Of a DNA stretch of 24,995 nt, positions 5,761 through 14,191 are shown piece after piece. Position 1 is the first letter of the stretch, and each line of letters begins with the position of its first letter. Under the pieces are notes generated by a model. It was given only the letters and a program-made list of their open reading frames with translations. It did not search any database and was not told the DNA's origin. The position numbers were made by a program, and so were the translations under genes. The DNA comes from a virus, in the IMG/VR virus record IMGVR_UViG_3300033155_000852, positions 1 to 24,995 of that record; one strand, 5' to 3'.

Positions 5761-6639
5761 ATGACTGTGAAACAAACTGATACCTCTGTAGCAGAACACC
5801 TCCGAGCGATTCGTGGGGCAGACGACGTTATATCCCGTCTCCAAGAAAATTCCATCGCTGGAAAATCCGACCGAATAGCGAAAGCATTAGGCGCAGAACC
5901 TCGTTTTGCAAACGCAAAACTTAATGGTGTCTACGGGAAGATAACCCTGGCGCTCGCGACCAATGAGCGCGGAGAGACTTTTCAAGTTAAAGTCCAAGAA
6001 GATAATGAGAACATCGTCTTAGGTAAGGTTTCTGTCTGCGGAATGTCAGTACCGGCGCAAGATGTCGCCGAAGAAATTCTAAAGACAGCCTCGTATGCAG
6101 CGGAAGCGATACTTAATGAGGATGACGAAAAAACGCCGGAACTATTATCAGTAATAGCTCGCTCTCTTGATACTGGTGGTGACCTTAGACGCAGGGTAGA
6201 GCTAGAGCTTGATTTACAGACCGTAAAAAGCGGGCGATGGTATGACTCGGTAGTCGCCGAGAACTATCAAGGCGAAGAGCCAGACTTGCCAAGTGTTGAG
6301 ATTGACGAGAGCGGCGGTCATGATCCAATGACGCTTGTGAAAGCGTCTATTAGTGTTTTGGAAGATCGGTTGCGCTCTGAGTTGGCAAAAGCTGGCGAGG
6401 CGTTCACCGAGGCCAAAAACAATGATAAAGTTATCGAAAAAACAGTTTTGGACGCGGCGGCTTCGGTTGTCGAGGATATGAAGAGAGCTATTAGTTCTTT
6501 AAGTAGTGTTGACAAGACTAACGAGCAGGAAATGGGTAAGGTTTATGACAGTGTCGCAAACCAAGCCCCGCGCCTGATTAAAGGTACGCGGTTCGTTGTT
6601 CAACTTGTCCAGTCCCAAGAAGGAGGACTTGAACGATGA
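5761..6639 (+). CDS. Hypothetical head-region protein (292 aa)
   Basis: No family is recognised. The protein is rich in Glu, Ala and Lys, with a globular-looking middle (about residues 45-115, containing LNGVYGKITLALAT) and a helical, coiled-coil-like C-terminal third. It lies between portal and the acidic core-like protein and its stop overlaps the next start (ATGA at 6636-6639), so the two are probably translationally coupled. T4-like phages carry small prohead-core genes at this position (gp67, gp68), which is positional evidence only. Unlike nearly every other gene here, it has no recognisable ribosome site: the 15 bases before ATG 5761 read GCCAAGCTTTTATT. No alternative upstream start exists before a stop at 5734. 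Confidence 0.7.
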   Translation: MTVKQTDTSVAEHLRAIRGADDVISRLQENSIAGKSDRIAKALGAEPRFANAKLNGVYGKITLALATNERGETFQVKVQEDNENIVLGKVSVCGMSVPAQDVAEEILKTASYAAEAILNEDDEKTPELLSVIARSLDTGGDLRRRVELELDLQTVKSGRWYDSVVAENYQGEEPDLPSVEIDESGGHDPMTLVKASISVLEDRLRSELAKAGEAFTEAKNNDKVIEKTVLDAAASVVEDMKRAISSLSSVDKTNEQEMGKVYDSVANQAPRLIKGTRFVVQLVQSQEGGLER

Positions 6640-7967
6640 TACGGATTCCATACGGCACCACTCAACTAACAACATTAGCCGAAGATATGGCTCTACTCCG
6701 CAAAACAGTTGGTTACAAACCGCTGCGCGAAGAAAAAGAGTTGCTCGGCGAGCAGAACGAAGAAACACTTTCAGAAGAATCTCAGTACGAGATTGAAGAA
6801 GACGAAGATGTTGATTCTTTCTATTCTGACGGGGATCTTGGTGAGGACGAAGACGAGGATATTTCCGCTGTCTTTGACGAAGACGAGTACTACCAGGAAG
6901 ACGATGAGCTTGACGAAGACGAAGAAGAGATTGACGAAGACTATGAGCTAACAGAAGAACAAGCTCAGGAATACTCGGATCTTCTCGAAGCTTTTGCAGA
7001 GCTTGATGAAGAAGAGATTGATGGGCTTACACAAGAAGCTCTTGACATGGTTATGGAAGCAGCCAACGCTCTTGGTTTGATTACTGAGCGCCGTACGGCA
7101 GGGAAAGCACCAAAAAAGGGTGATGAGGATGCATTTAAGGCCAAGGGTAAGAATACCCATGGCAGAATGCGAAGAAAGACCCCTCTAGGCGTTCCCTTTA
7201 GTCCTCAAGGGAAACTTCTCACGCATCTTTGGAAAAGCTTTAATAAGCCCAAAGACATGACGCACCGCATGGTGGGGAAGATGGGTGGCAAAGGCTCGGA
7301 GAACGCGACAAAGCCTCAAAAACAGACATTAGCTCTCCGCGCTATTAGTAGGATGGCTGGTGAAGGGTATACAGCACGAGGTATGCTTGCCAAGTATGGA
7401 AAATTGGCACTGGAAAAGGTCGAGGAATTGAGAGAGTTGCCTTCGTCTGAGCGGCCTGGTAAAGCGCGATCTTGGCTCAGTTCTAGGGGCGGGAAGATGA
7501 CAGGCGATAGACTTAGGATACGTGGTGCAAGAACAGATCGCCGGGAATCTACTGATGATCTTCATAATCTGATTGAGGAGTTTCGTTCGATAGTGACGGA
7601 GCCGCTTGCAGAGAATTATGAGGAAGAAGAAGCGCAGTTTGATTATGACGCTTGTGAGGCGATCATAGAGGGTTTCCAGAATATCGGCGCTTCGGCTGAA
7701 GAGATGTCAGGTCGTATTAGTGATCATATGCGTTCTTCAATCGACGAAGATGAAGATCCACGGGACGATCCAAGATTTGAGATTGGGTCGTACTTTGAGG
7801 GAATTGCGCGAGACGCCGGAGCTTGTCTTGACAAGATTATAAGTTACGACGAAGACGGCGATCCTTATTTTAATGAAGGTGTTGATCCAGACACCGCTCT
7901 TGAAGACCTTCAAACAATCACCAGTGATTTCGAGAGAGGGATCACGACTATGGAAGAGTTAGAGTGA
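6636..7967 (+). CDS. Acidic/basic prohead-core-like protein (443 aa)
   Basis: Residues about 46-130 are dominated by Asp and Glu. Residues about 150-300 are strongly basic and Gly/Arg/Lys-rich, and the C-terminal third is acidic again. No known domain is recognised. An acidic protein between portal and prohead protease matches the position and composition of T4 gp67, a prohead core protein cleaved during maturation, but this one is far larger. Candidate protease sites of the (L/I)xE form include LLE-A at residue 118, between the acidic and basic blocks, and IIE-G at 345. I infer a scaffold/core or internal head role. The start overlaps the preceding stop and is preceded by GAAGGAGG. Confidence 0.7.
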   Translation: MIRIPYGTTQLTTLAEDMALLRKTVGYKPLREEKELLGEQNEETLSEESQYEIEEDEDVDSFYSDGDLGEDEDEDISAVFDEDEYYQEDDELDEDEEEIDEDYELTEEQAQEYSDLLEAFAELDEEEIDGLTQEALDMVMEAANALGLITERRTAGKAPKKGDEDAFKAKGKNTHGRMRRKTPLGVPFSPQGKLLTHLWKSFNKPKDMTHRMVGKMGGKGSENATKPQKQTLALRAISRMAGEGYTARGMLAKYGKLALEKVEELRELPSSERPGKARSWLSSRGGKMTGDRLRIRGARTDRRESTDDLHNLIEEFRSIVTEPLAENYEEEEAQFDYDACEAIIEGFQNIGASAEEMSGRISDHMRSSIDEDEDPRDDPRFEIGSYFEGIARDAGACLDKIISYDEDGDPYFNEGVDPDTALEDLQTITSDFERGITTMEELE

Positions 7968-8007
7968 TATCTAGCTTTTCTTTGGTGCTATAAAGATTGG
8001 AGAACGA

Positions 8008-9771
8008 ATGAGCATAAAGACAGCAAATGACCGTCGTGTTTTAATTGAAAACATAGGCTTGGTATCTTTTAAGCTTGACGAAGAGACGCAACCAGGGCGT
8101 TTATTTGTTGAAGGTAAATGCGGTCAAGTAGACGTGCCGACAGCTAACGGTCGTACGTATCCTCGCTCTGTAATGGAAGTGCAGGTTGATAAGCTTAATA
8201 AACGTATTAAAGAAGGTTATCCCGTTTTGGGTTCCCTTGATCATCCTTCTGATGGCAAGTCAAAGTTAAGGGATGCCTCTCACTTGTTACACAAGGTATG
8301 GATAGAGAACAACGGGTCGATTCATCTTCGCGCCGAAGTTCTTGAAGAAACAGACAATGGGCAGGTTGCCGGTGCTGTTTTGCGCCGAGTAAAGAAAATT
8401 GGCATGTCTTCTCGTGGGATGGGTTCAACCCGAACAGGTCCAGACGGGAAAGAGATTGTTAATGAAGACTATCGGCTCGCAACTTTTGACTTTGTTGCTG
8501 ACCCTGCTGTTAATGACGCTTATCCGGCTATATTTGCCGAGGATGTAAATGGTACCGAGGTACCAGTCGAGGCTATTAAACAACAGTTTCCAGATCAAAT
8601 TAAAGCAATCGAAGAAGCTGCTCACCAAACGGCCCAGCGTGTTGTAACTTTGGATCTTGAATCTCAGCGCGAAGTCATGGTTCAAACCACTTTGGATGAG
8701 TATAAAGACCAGATCCATACAACTGTATACGAAGAGGCTAAGGCTGATCTTCGTGATGACTTTGGTGTGAAACTTGTTCGTGCTTTACAGGATCATCGCA
8801 AAGAGATTGAGGAAGAAATTCGTCAAGAGATTGCGGCAGATCCAACTACAGTGAGCGCAAAGCTAACACTTGAAAAGCTTGCTGAAATGCTTATTCCGTT
8901 CCGGCCTAAAGGTGACGCTAAATCCTTGCTTGCGGATAAGGAAGAAGAGATTGAAGGTCTTCGGGAACAAGTTCGTGAGGCTGGAGAGCTGGAATTTGAT
9001 TCTAAGGGTAAGCTTGTTGAGTTAGCTAAGAAGGCTCGCACCCTCGCTTTTGAGAATCATATTATGAAAGCGACTGTTGGCCGAGATGACGCCGAGTACA
9101 TTCGCGAAATGGTTGGTGATATTAGTACTGTCGAGACTGCTCAACAATTGCAAGATCGCCTAGACACGGCTCTTGAGAGCGCAGACGCTAATAAGGAAGA
9201 GGCGCAGAGGACTGTGAAAACAGAACGCGCCAGGGCTAACAAAGAGCTTAATAAATTTCAGGGACGCGAGAAAAAATTGCGTAATGAAGTTAAAGAGCGA
9301 AATGAGCGTATTGCTGAAAGCGTGGAACAGATTACTAATAAGTTCCAAGAGCGTTTTGAGACAATCGAGTCAACAAATCATGATCTGCGGGGCCAAAACG
9401 ACAAGCTTGTTGGAGCTTTGGAACGCGCAGAGCGGCTGATACATAGGTATGACGACCGTGAATATGCGTCTCGTCGTACTGTCGGCCACCCTGATCGTGA
9501 AGGAATCCTTGAAGACGTCCGTTCCGGGCGTGTGAAAGGAAAAGACGGAATTAATCGTTTAGCGAAGCGAAGAGACTTGCGGGGTGAGGAACCCGGTGGA
9601 GTCAATGAGCGAGTGAGACGGTCCATGAGCCGGGGGCGTGAATTCGCTCCGCAACATGAAACATTAACTGAATCTAACAATAGTCAACAAGGCAATATTG
9701 CAGACTTAGCAGAGTTTGGATTGCATGTTGACGATATTCTCCCCCTGAGCCGTGGCAAACAGGGGTTATAA
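8008..9771 (+). CDS. Prohead protease (T4 gp21-like, S80/U9) fused to coiled-coil scaffold
   Basis: Residues about 25-180 carry the T4 gp21-type prohead protease signature: TANGRTYP at 45-52, LGSLDHPS with the probable catalytic His79, IGMSSRGMG with the probable catalytic Ser134/135, and FDFVADPA with Asp161/165. The remaining 400 residues are highly charged, helical and coiled-coil rich, ending in a disordered Arg/Gly/Ser stretch. This looks like a scaffold domain, the role played by the separate gp22 in T4. No separate scaffold gene lies before the capsid gene. The enzyme would cleave core and capsid proteins after (L/I)xE inside the prohead. ATG 8008 follows GGAGAA at 7999-8004. Confidence 0.88.
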   Translation: MSIKTANDRRVLIENIGLVSFKLDEETQPGRLFVEGKCGQVDVPTANGRTYPRSVMEVQVDKLNKRIKEGYPVLGSLDHPSDGKSKLRDASHLLHKVWIENNGSIHLRAEVLEETDNGQVAGAVLRRVKKIGMSSRGMGSTRTGPDGKEIVNEDYRLATFDFVADPAVNDAYPAIFAEDVNGTEVPVEAIKQQFPDQIKAIEEAAHQTAQRVVTLDLESQREVMVQTTLDEYKDQIHTTVYEEAKADLRDDFGVKLVRALQDHRKEIEEEIRQEIAADPTTVSAKLTLEKLAEMLIPFRPKGDAKSLLADKEEEIEGLREQVREAGELEFDSKGKLVELAKKARTLAFENHIMKATVGRDDAEYIREMVGDISTVETAQQLQDRLDTALESADANKEEAQRTVKTERARANKELNKFQGREKKLRNEVKERNERIAESVEQITNKFQERFETIESTNHDLRGQNDKLVGALERAERLIHRYDDREYASRRTVGHPDREGILEDVRSGRVKGKDGINRLAKRRDLRGEEPGGVNERVRRSMSRGREFAPQHETLTESNNSQQGNIADLAEFGLHVDDILPLSRGKQGL

Positions 9772-9790
9772 GCAAGATAAGGAGTTTATT

Positions 9791-11230
9791 ATGTCAAGCT
9801 TGCTGGAAGCCCGTGACATGCTATCCGTTCGTGCAGATGGTAGTCCCATGACTAACAAGAATTTTGTTAGTCAACTCGTGACTAAATGGGGTCGTTTACT
9901 AGAAGGTATCGAAGATGAATTGCCTAGCTTTTCACCTTCAGGTCAAGGCGACTACCTTAAAGCCATGACCGCGTTTATGCTTGAATCTCAAATGAATCAT
10001 CTTCGGTCGTTATCTGAAGAGACTCGTGCGCTTCAAGTTGGTCCTTTTATGAAGTTTGTCTTCCCTGTTATCCGCAGGGCGGCTGTGAGACTGGTTGCTA
10101 CCAGTATCGCTTCAGTTCAACCAATGGTCGGACCAGTTGGGGGTGTTGCTTTCTACCGTCCTCGCTATACCGATAACAAAGGCCAAGTTGTTGCCGGTTC
10201 TGAAATCAATAAAACCTTCAACAAATGGTATTCATCTGACTTTGTTGATGGTGAAATGTTTGCTACTGGCGACGGTGTAACCACTAACTTCACGCCAACA
10301 TTGCAATGGCGTCCAATAACAGCGGCGTCTGTCAGTATTCGCTCTGGAACTCCAACCGGAACATTGCTTGCAACAGACAATGGTGCTGGCGGTGTCATTA
10401 ACCCAGCCGGTGCTGTTATCGGAACCATCAACTACACGACAGGGGCTGCAACCTTTACATTTGCTGCCGCTCCCGCCGCTGCTACTCAGTTGTTCCTTGT
10501 TTATCGTTACAATAACGAAGCTAATTCTCAGATTCCTCAGATTCAGTTGGATATTGAGTTAAAAGAGATTCGCGCCGAATCCCGTAAGCTCAAAACTCTT
10601 GCATCTGTCGAGGCAAGCGACGACCTTCGCGCTCTTTGGGGCCGCGATATTGACGCTGACCTTGTGGCAACAATGGCCGATGAGCTTACAAGCGAAATCG
10701 ACCGTGAAATCCTTGGAACAGCGTTTAATGCTGTCGAGCCTGAAGCAAGGGTTACTTGGGATCGTGCGACACCAAGCGGAATTTCTGATCCTGAACACCT
10801 TCGTTCGCTTGCCATTCAAATGTCTCGCGCTTCTCAGTTTATTCATCGTCGGACTCAACGTGGCCGCGCAAACTGGGCTGTTACTTCTTCTGAAGTTGCT
10901 GCTTTGCTTGAAACAATGCAGAGCTTCCAGGCAGTAGACCCAGGGCATACCTATCAAGGTGGTGTTGGTCGCGCAGGAGTTTTGAATCGTCAGTGGATGA
11001 TTTATATTGATCCTCAGTTCCCCGCTGATAAGATCCTTATGGGTTATCAAGGCTCGTCGATCTTGGATACCGGATTGATCTATTCGCCATACATTCCTAT
11101 GGAAATTACTCCGGCGTTTATTGATCCTAATGACTTCACCATCCGCAGAGCAGTGCGTACTCGTCATAAAGTGACCCTGACTCGCCCCGAATTCTTTGCT
11201 ATGGTTGACATTAACAATCTCACAAACTGA
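9791..11230 (+). CDS. Major capsid protein (T4 gp23-like)
   Basis: This 479-residue shell protein has gp23-type features in its second half, including INRE-like EIDREIL, SRASQFIHRRTQRGRANW, and a C-terminal YSPYIPMEITPAFIDPNDF region. The start is ATG 9791 with AAGGAG six bases upstream, not the upstream GTG 9752 inside the protease gene. The N-terminal portion has candidate prohead protease sites LLE-A at residue 6 and LLE-G at 38. Gp23 loses 65 N-terminal residues in T4, so trimming is expected. Residues about 155-242 form a Gly/Thr/Ala-rich beta insertion that also occurs in the sheath protein and probably faces outward. A strong terminator follows the stop codon. Confidence 0.92.
   Translation: MSSLLEARDMLSVRADGSPMTNKNFVSQLVTKWGRLLEGIEDELPSFSPSGQGDYLKAMTAFMLESQMNHLRSLSEETRALQVGPFMKFVFPVIRRAAVRLVATSIASVQPMVGPVGGVAFYRPRYTDNKGQVVAGSEINKTFNKWYSSDFVDGEMFATGDGVTTNFTPTLQWRPITAASVSIRSGTPTGTLLATDNGAGGVINPAGAVIGTINYTTGAATFTFAAAPAAATQLFLVYRYNNEANSQIPQIQLDIELKEIRAESRKLKTLASVEASDDLRALWGRDIDADLVATMADELTSEIDREILGTAFNAVEPEARVTWDRATPSGISDPEHLRSLAIQMSRASQFIHRRTQRGRANWAVTSSEVAALLETMQSFQAVDPGHTYQGGVGRAGVLNRQWMIYIDPQFPADKILMGYQGSSILDTGLIYSPYIPMEITPAFIDPNDFTIRRAVRTRHKVTLTRPEFFAMVDINNLTN
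10286..10513 (+). repeat. Beta-rich insertion in capsid protein, shared with sheath
   Basis: Residues 166-241 of the capsid protein carry WRPITAASVSIRSG, ATDNGAGG, GTINYTTGAATFTF and an LVYRYN ending. The same order occurs twice in the tail sheath. It looks like a small Ig-like or decoration-type module inserted in a loop. Confidence 0.6.
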
Positions 11231-11252
11231 TTCGGTGTTTAGTAACTAGACG

Positions 11253-11293
11253 AAAAAAGGAGGCGTAGCGGCAATCGTCGTTGCGCCTTTTTT
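11253..11293 (+). terminator. Strong terminator after capsid gene
   Basis: AAAAAAGG at 11253-11260 pairs with CCTTTTTT at 11286-11293. Inner pairing includes GGC with GCC and GCAA with TTGC around TCGTCG. It lies 22 bases after the capsid stop and ends in six T residues. The A-rich 5' arm would let it work on both strands. It probably sets capsid mRNA apart from the lower-expressed genes downstream. Confidence 0.85.
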
Positions 11294-11309
11294 AATAGAG
11301 GGTAGAAAT

Positions 11310-11831
11310 ATGATGAGACAACCCTTACAACTGGTTGAATCTGCTGATAGAGATATGCGAAGGCGACAGCGGGCGGTAATAATGGACCCTGAAAACCGTC
11401 GTCTGCGGATTAAAAAACAAAGAGAGATGGACCGTCTCATGGGCCGTCACCGGAGCATCAAGGACTTGGGGTTAAATCTTCGAGCTAACGCAATATTGAG
11501 TGCTGCTAACATTGACACCATTGGGGAACTGGTTGCGAAAAGCAGTGGGGAGTTGCTAAAGCTGAGACAAATGGGTGAGTTTACTCTTAACACAGTCAAG
11601 GAGAGATTGGCTAAGTTTGGGTTGTCCATACGTGAAGGTGTTGAAGAAAACGACGACTTGAATGAAGCTACAGGGATACGTGGTTTAACGCCGTTATTGC
11701 AGGCGCGTCAACAGTTGGTGTCTATGCAAGGGTATCTAACAGACGTTGGCGACAAGAAGAAGCTATCTGCTGTAAATAAGGCACTGATGTGCGTATCCAG
11801 AGCAATAAGAGTACTGCGGTTGGGGGGATAA
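11310..11831 (+). CDS. RNA polymerase alpha-CTD-like protein with capsid-targeting-like N-terminus
   Basis: Residues about 50-107 align without gaps to the bacterial RNA polymerase alpha C-terminal domain: IKDLGLNLRANAIL corresponds to the first helix with R265, IDTIGELV to IHYIGDLV, then ELLK, MGEFTLNTVKERLAKFGLS. R58 matches R265 and G89 matches G296. The positions of N268, C269 and K298 are changed to A, I and F, so UP-element DNA contacts may be reduced. The N-terminus RQPLQLVE-SA resembles the leaders of the cargo proteins downstream and ends at a candidate prohead-protease site. Residues 14-48 are Arg-rich, and the C-terminal 60 residues are helical. GAGGGT at 11298-11303 serves ATG 11310, or ATG 11313. 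I infer a virion-carried protein that meets host transcription. A purely structural role for this helix-hairpin fold is the alternative. Confidence 0.75.
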   Translation: MMRQPLQLVESADRDMRRRQRAVIMDPENRRLRIKKQREMDRLMGRHRSIKDLGLNLRANAILSAANIDTIGELVAKSSGELLKLRQMGEFTLNTVKERLAKFGLSIREGVEENDDLNEATGIRGLTPLLQARQQLVSMQGYLTDVGDKKKLSAVNKALMCVSRAIRVLRLGG

Positions 11832-11834
11832 GAT

Positions 11835-12596
11835 ATGGCTAAAAATACCGAGGAAGTTAAAGCTTATGTTTTGCGCAAGCTAGGCTTAGGTATTGTTGAC
11901 GTTGAGCTAACTCCAGACCACCTTAATGATATGATTGATGATACTAACCGCTGGTATGCTTTTCGTGCGGGACAAAAAGACTTTCTCCGTATAACAGGAG
12001 ACCCACAAACTCAACGTTATATACTCCCACCGCATGTGTTAGAAGTGTTAAGTATACGGATACAATCAACTGGGTTGGGGTCGTCTGCTCTCGGTACTGA
12101 CGACTTTTCTTATGCCTATTCGTTTATGTTCGGTTCCTGGTATTCTGGGAGTCAATATGGAGGATCGAGCTTAGGTTCTAATTATACAATGTCACCATAC
12201 CCTTATTCCGACCTAGTTCAAAGGCTACAATTCCTTGAAACTATCGGGAGAATTTGGGGGGGTGACCCTGAATGGGAATGGCGACCAACAACAAAAGAGC
12301 TGTTTATTGCACCGTCTTCGCAAGTTACAGGAGTAGTTTTAGTAGAAGTTTTTACAAGTCTTATTCGATCAGAATTACTCGACCCTGAAGGGGAGGACTT
12401 TTATCTTCGATGGGCGTTGGCCGAAGCAATGGAGACACTTGGTAACATCCGTACAAAACACGATTCGTTTCCTACTGTTGGTGGTGATAGGGGGATGAAC
12501 GGTGACGCTTTGCTTGCCGAGGCTAGGGAAAGAAAAGAAAAATTAGATCTTCAAGTTTTGGATAGAATTAGAAGTACCCCGATAATTATAGGTTGA
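11835..12596 (+). CDS. Neck / head-tail connector protein (253 aa)
   Basis: The N-terminal half has the pattern of phage connector or neck proteins found after capsid genes in T4-superfamily phages: VLRKLGLGIVDVELT, a helical DDTNRWYAF, then RYILPPHVLEVLSI. A Ser/Gly/Tyr-rich insertion (about residues 80-120) and a WEWRPTTKELFIAPS beta segment follow. The helical C-terminal part (LRWALAEAMETLGNIR) is typical of adaptor proteins. It starts four bases after the preceding stop with GGGGGG upstream. The exact T4 counterpart (gp13-like) is inferred from position and pattern, not proven. Confidence 0.6.
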   Translation: MAKNTEEVKAYVLRKLGLGIVDVELTPDHLNDMIDDTNRWYAFRAGQKDFLRITGDPQTQRYILPPHVLEVLSIRIQSTGLGSSALGTDDFSYAYSFMFGSWYSGSQYGGSSLGSNYTMSPYPYSDLVQRLQFLETIGRIWGGDPEWEWRPTTKELFIAPSSQVTGVVLVEVFTSLIRSELLDPEGEDFYLRWALAEAMETLGNIRTKHDSFPTVGGDRGMNGDALLAEARERKEKLDLQVLDRIRSTPIIIG

Positions 12597-12602
12597 GTTA
12601 TT

Positions 12603-14138
12603 GTGAGACGGCTATATTTGAAATTATTAGAAGATCAACGCTTTAAGCAGGAGACCGGCAAAAAGTTTCCTTCTTTGATGTCATTACCTATTGTTAAGAA
12701 AAGCGTCAAAGACCCGTTTTCTTTGGTTCATTTCTCCTCTCTTCCAAATAAATTGGGTATCAATCCTAATAGTGGGTTTAATACTCCTATGGGTGTTTAC
12801 TCATATATCTTGACACCCGCTGTTTATAAAGACATCACTCAAGACCGCCGATCAGAATTGTCGGAATTTGGTACGGATAGGGCATACATACATCTATCGT
12901 CAGTTAAGCCTAAGTATCGAAAGAATATTGTGGTTATCAACACGAAAGGCGTCGGAAAGGGCTACACCAAGAAGAGGTACTGGAAGGATCTTAGAGCATT
13001 AGCTAAGGTGGCTCTGGAGGGAAAGGTAATTCGTCGTCATATTGGTGTTGAGCGTAAAGTTAAAGCTGTCGCCGAACGAATGGATTACTTGAGTGCGGGT
13101 TCTTTCATTCGTAGCTGGTTTGGAAAGCTTTGGTATATAACTAAAAAACTATCTGTCAACATAACTAATTGGTCTAAGATCCTTAGATCTATTGGTATTT
13201 ATGGGGTTTTTGATTATGGGGCTGGATTGATACATACCTCTGAAATGCAACAGGCTGTGTTACTCAGGGGCGACTTGATTAATAGAATAGGATCAGGCGT
13301 TAATCCTTTGTTTGCACCGTCAAGCAGCCTAACAGATATAAGGGGTTTTAATTCTTTCTTAAAAGAACTTATCCGCGTGGTAAATCATAATAATAAGAGA
13401 TTAAAGAGACAAGATTTTAAGCTATACCACGAAATAGACCCTGCTAATGCTAGTCTTTCCCCACATGGGTTGAGGGACCAAATATTAGTCCAATCACTTA
13501 ATCCTAAGAGGAATCTGTTCACGGTAGATATATCTGTAGAAAAAGTTCATAAAAAGGATGTATTGCTATCTTTAATCTACAAATCTGCCACAGGAATTAT
13601 TGGAAATAAAGAAACAATATGGGCCAAGAGTTATCAACAAATGACCCGAAAATTGTATAAATTTATCAGGCCGTTTATTGACCAAGGTATTGAGTTTGTG
13701 ACCAAGCAACATGCTGTCATTGACTTCATGAATCTAGCCGAGAAGAGGGCAAGAAAACTCCTCATAACTGGAGGTGGGGGTGGAAGTGTTTCGTGGGATT
13801 CTGGCGGTAAAAACCTTTCTTATTTGAATGTTGAGCTTGCAGGTCTCAATATTATTGTTGAATTCACCATAAAGCGCGTAGGGTCGAATATAAGGATGAG
13901 CTATACAGCTAAAAAGAACAAGTCCCACTTCGGTAAGGTTCAGAAGGATCTGAACCCTATTTCAGATATAGTAACATCGCTTTTGCGGGATAATATGCCA
14001 GACAATATTGATTTAGAATCAGGGTATAAGGAAGCTGTTAATGTCTTCATCGGCGGTTTTAAGAAGTTTTTACGCGAATTACCGACTGATCAAGGGTATC
14101 CGATGGGCATAGGGACGGTTCAACCAGAAATTGAATAG
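12603..14138 (+). CDS. Unknown virion-cluster protein with H...Y motif (511 aa)
   Basis: The start is GTG 12603 with GGTTGAG upstream. The N-terminus RRLYLKLLE-D ends in a candidate (L/I)xE cleavage site. Residues about 38-105 contain LVHFSSLPNKLGINP, a short gap, TPMGVYSYIL, then DRAYIHLSS. I recall this HFS...KLGINP...TPxGxYxY pattern from unannotated proteins of many large phages. The His and Tyr strand layout is compatible with an ADP-ribosyltransferase-like fold of the H-Y-E class, but I cannot identify the Glu and hold this as a weak hypothesis. The middle is basic, a five-glycine linker sits near residue 393, and a beta-rich domain follows. Base composition is more AT-rich than the capsid gene. 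Confidence 0.55.
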   Translation: MRRLYLKLLEDQRFKQETGKKFPSLMSLPIVKKSVKDPFSLVHFSSLPNKLGINPNSGFNTPMGVYSYILTPAVYKDITQDRRSELSEFGTDRAYIHLSSVKPKYRKNIVVINTKGVGKGYTKKRYWKDLRALAKVALEGKVIRRHIGVERKVKAVAERMDYLSAGSFIRSWFGKLWYITKKLSVNITNWSKILRSIGIYGVFDYGAGLIHTSEMQQAVLLRGDLINRIGSGVNPLFAPSSSLTDIRGFNSFLKELIRVVNHNNKRLKRQDFKLYHEIDPANASLSPHGLRDQILVQSLNPKRNLFTVDISVEKVHKKDVLLSLIYKSATGIIGNKETIWAKSYQQMTRKLYKFIRPFIDQGIEFVTKQHAVIDFMNLAEKRARKLLITGGGGGSVSWDSGGKNLSYLNVELAGLNIIVEFTIKRVGSNIRMSYTAKKNKSHFGKVQKDLNPISDIVTSLLRDNMPDNIDLESGYKEAVNVFIGGFKKFLRELPTDQGYPMGIGTVQPEIE

Positions 14139-14160
14139 TTACTAGGCATTGTGATACACT
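14131..14160 (+). promoter_or_regulatory. Possible sigma70-like promoter
   Basis: TTGAAT and TACACT are separated by 18 bases, with TG one base before the -10 (extended -10). They overlap the end of the 511-residue gene and precede the 54-base gap before ATG 14192. Matches are four of six at each hexamer. Confidence 0.3.
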
Positions 14161-14191
14161 AATGTTATAAAGTTTATACAGGAGAATTACT

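Noticed and set aside
10559-11167. Open frame of 202 codons on the minus strand
   Set aside because: It lies wholly antisense to the capsid gene and reads as a codon-usage shadow.
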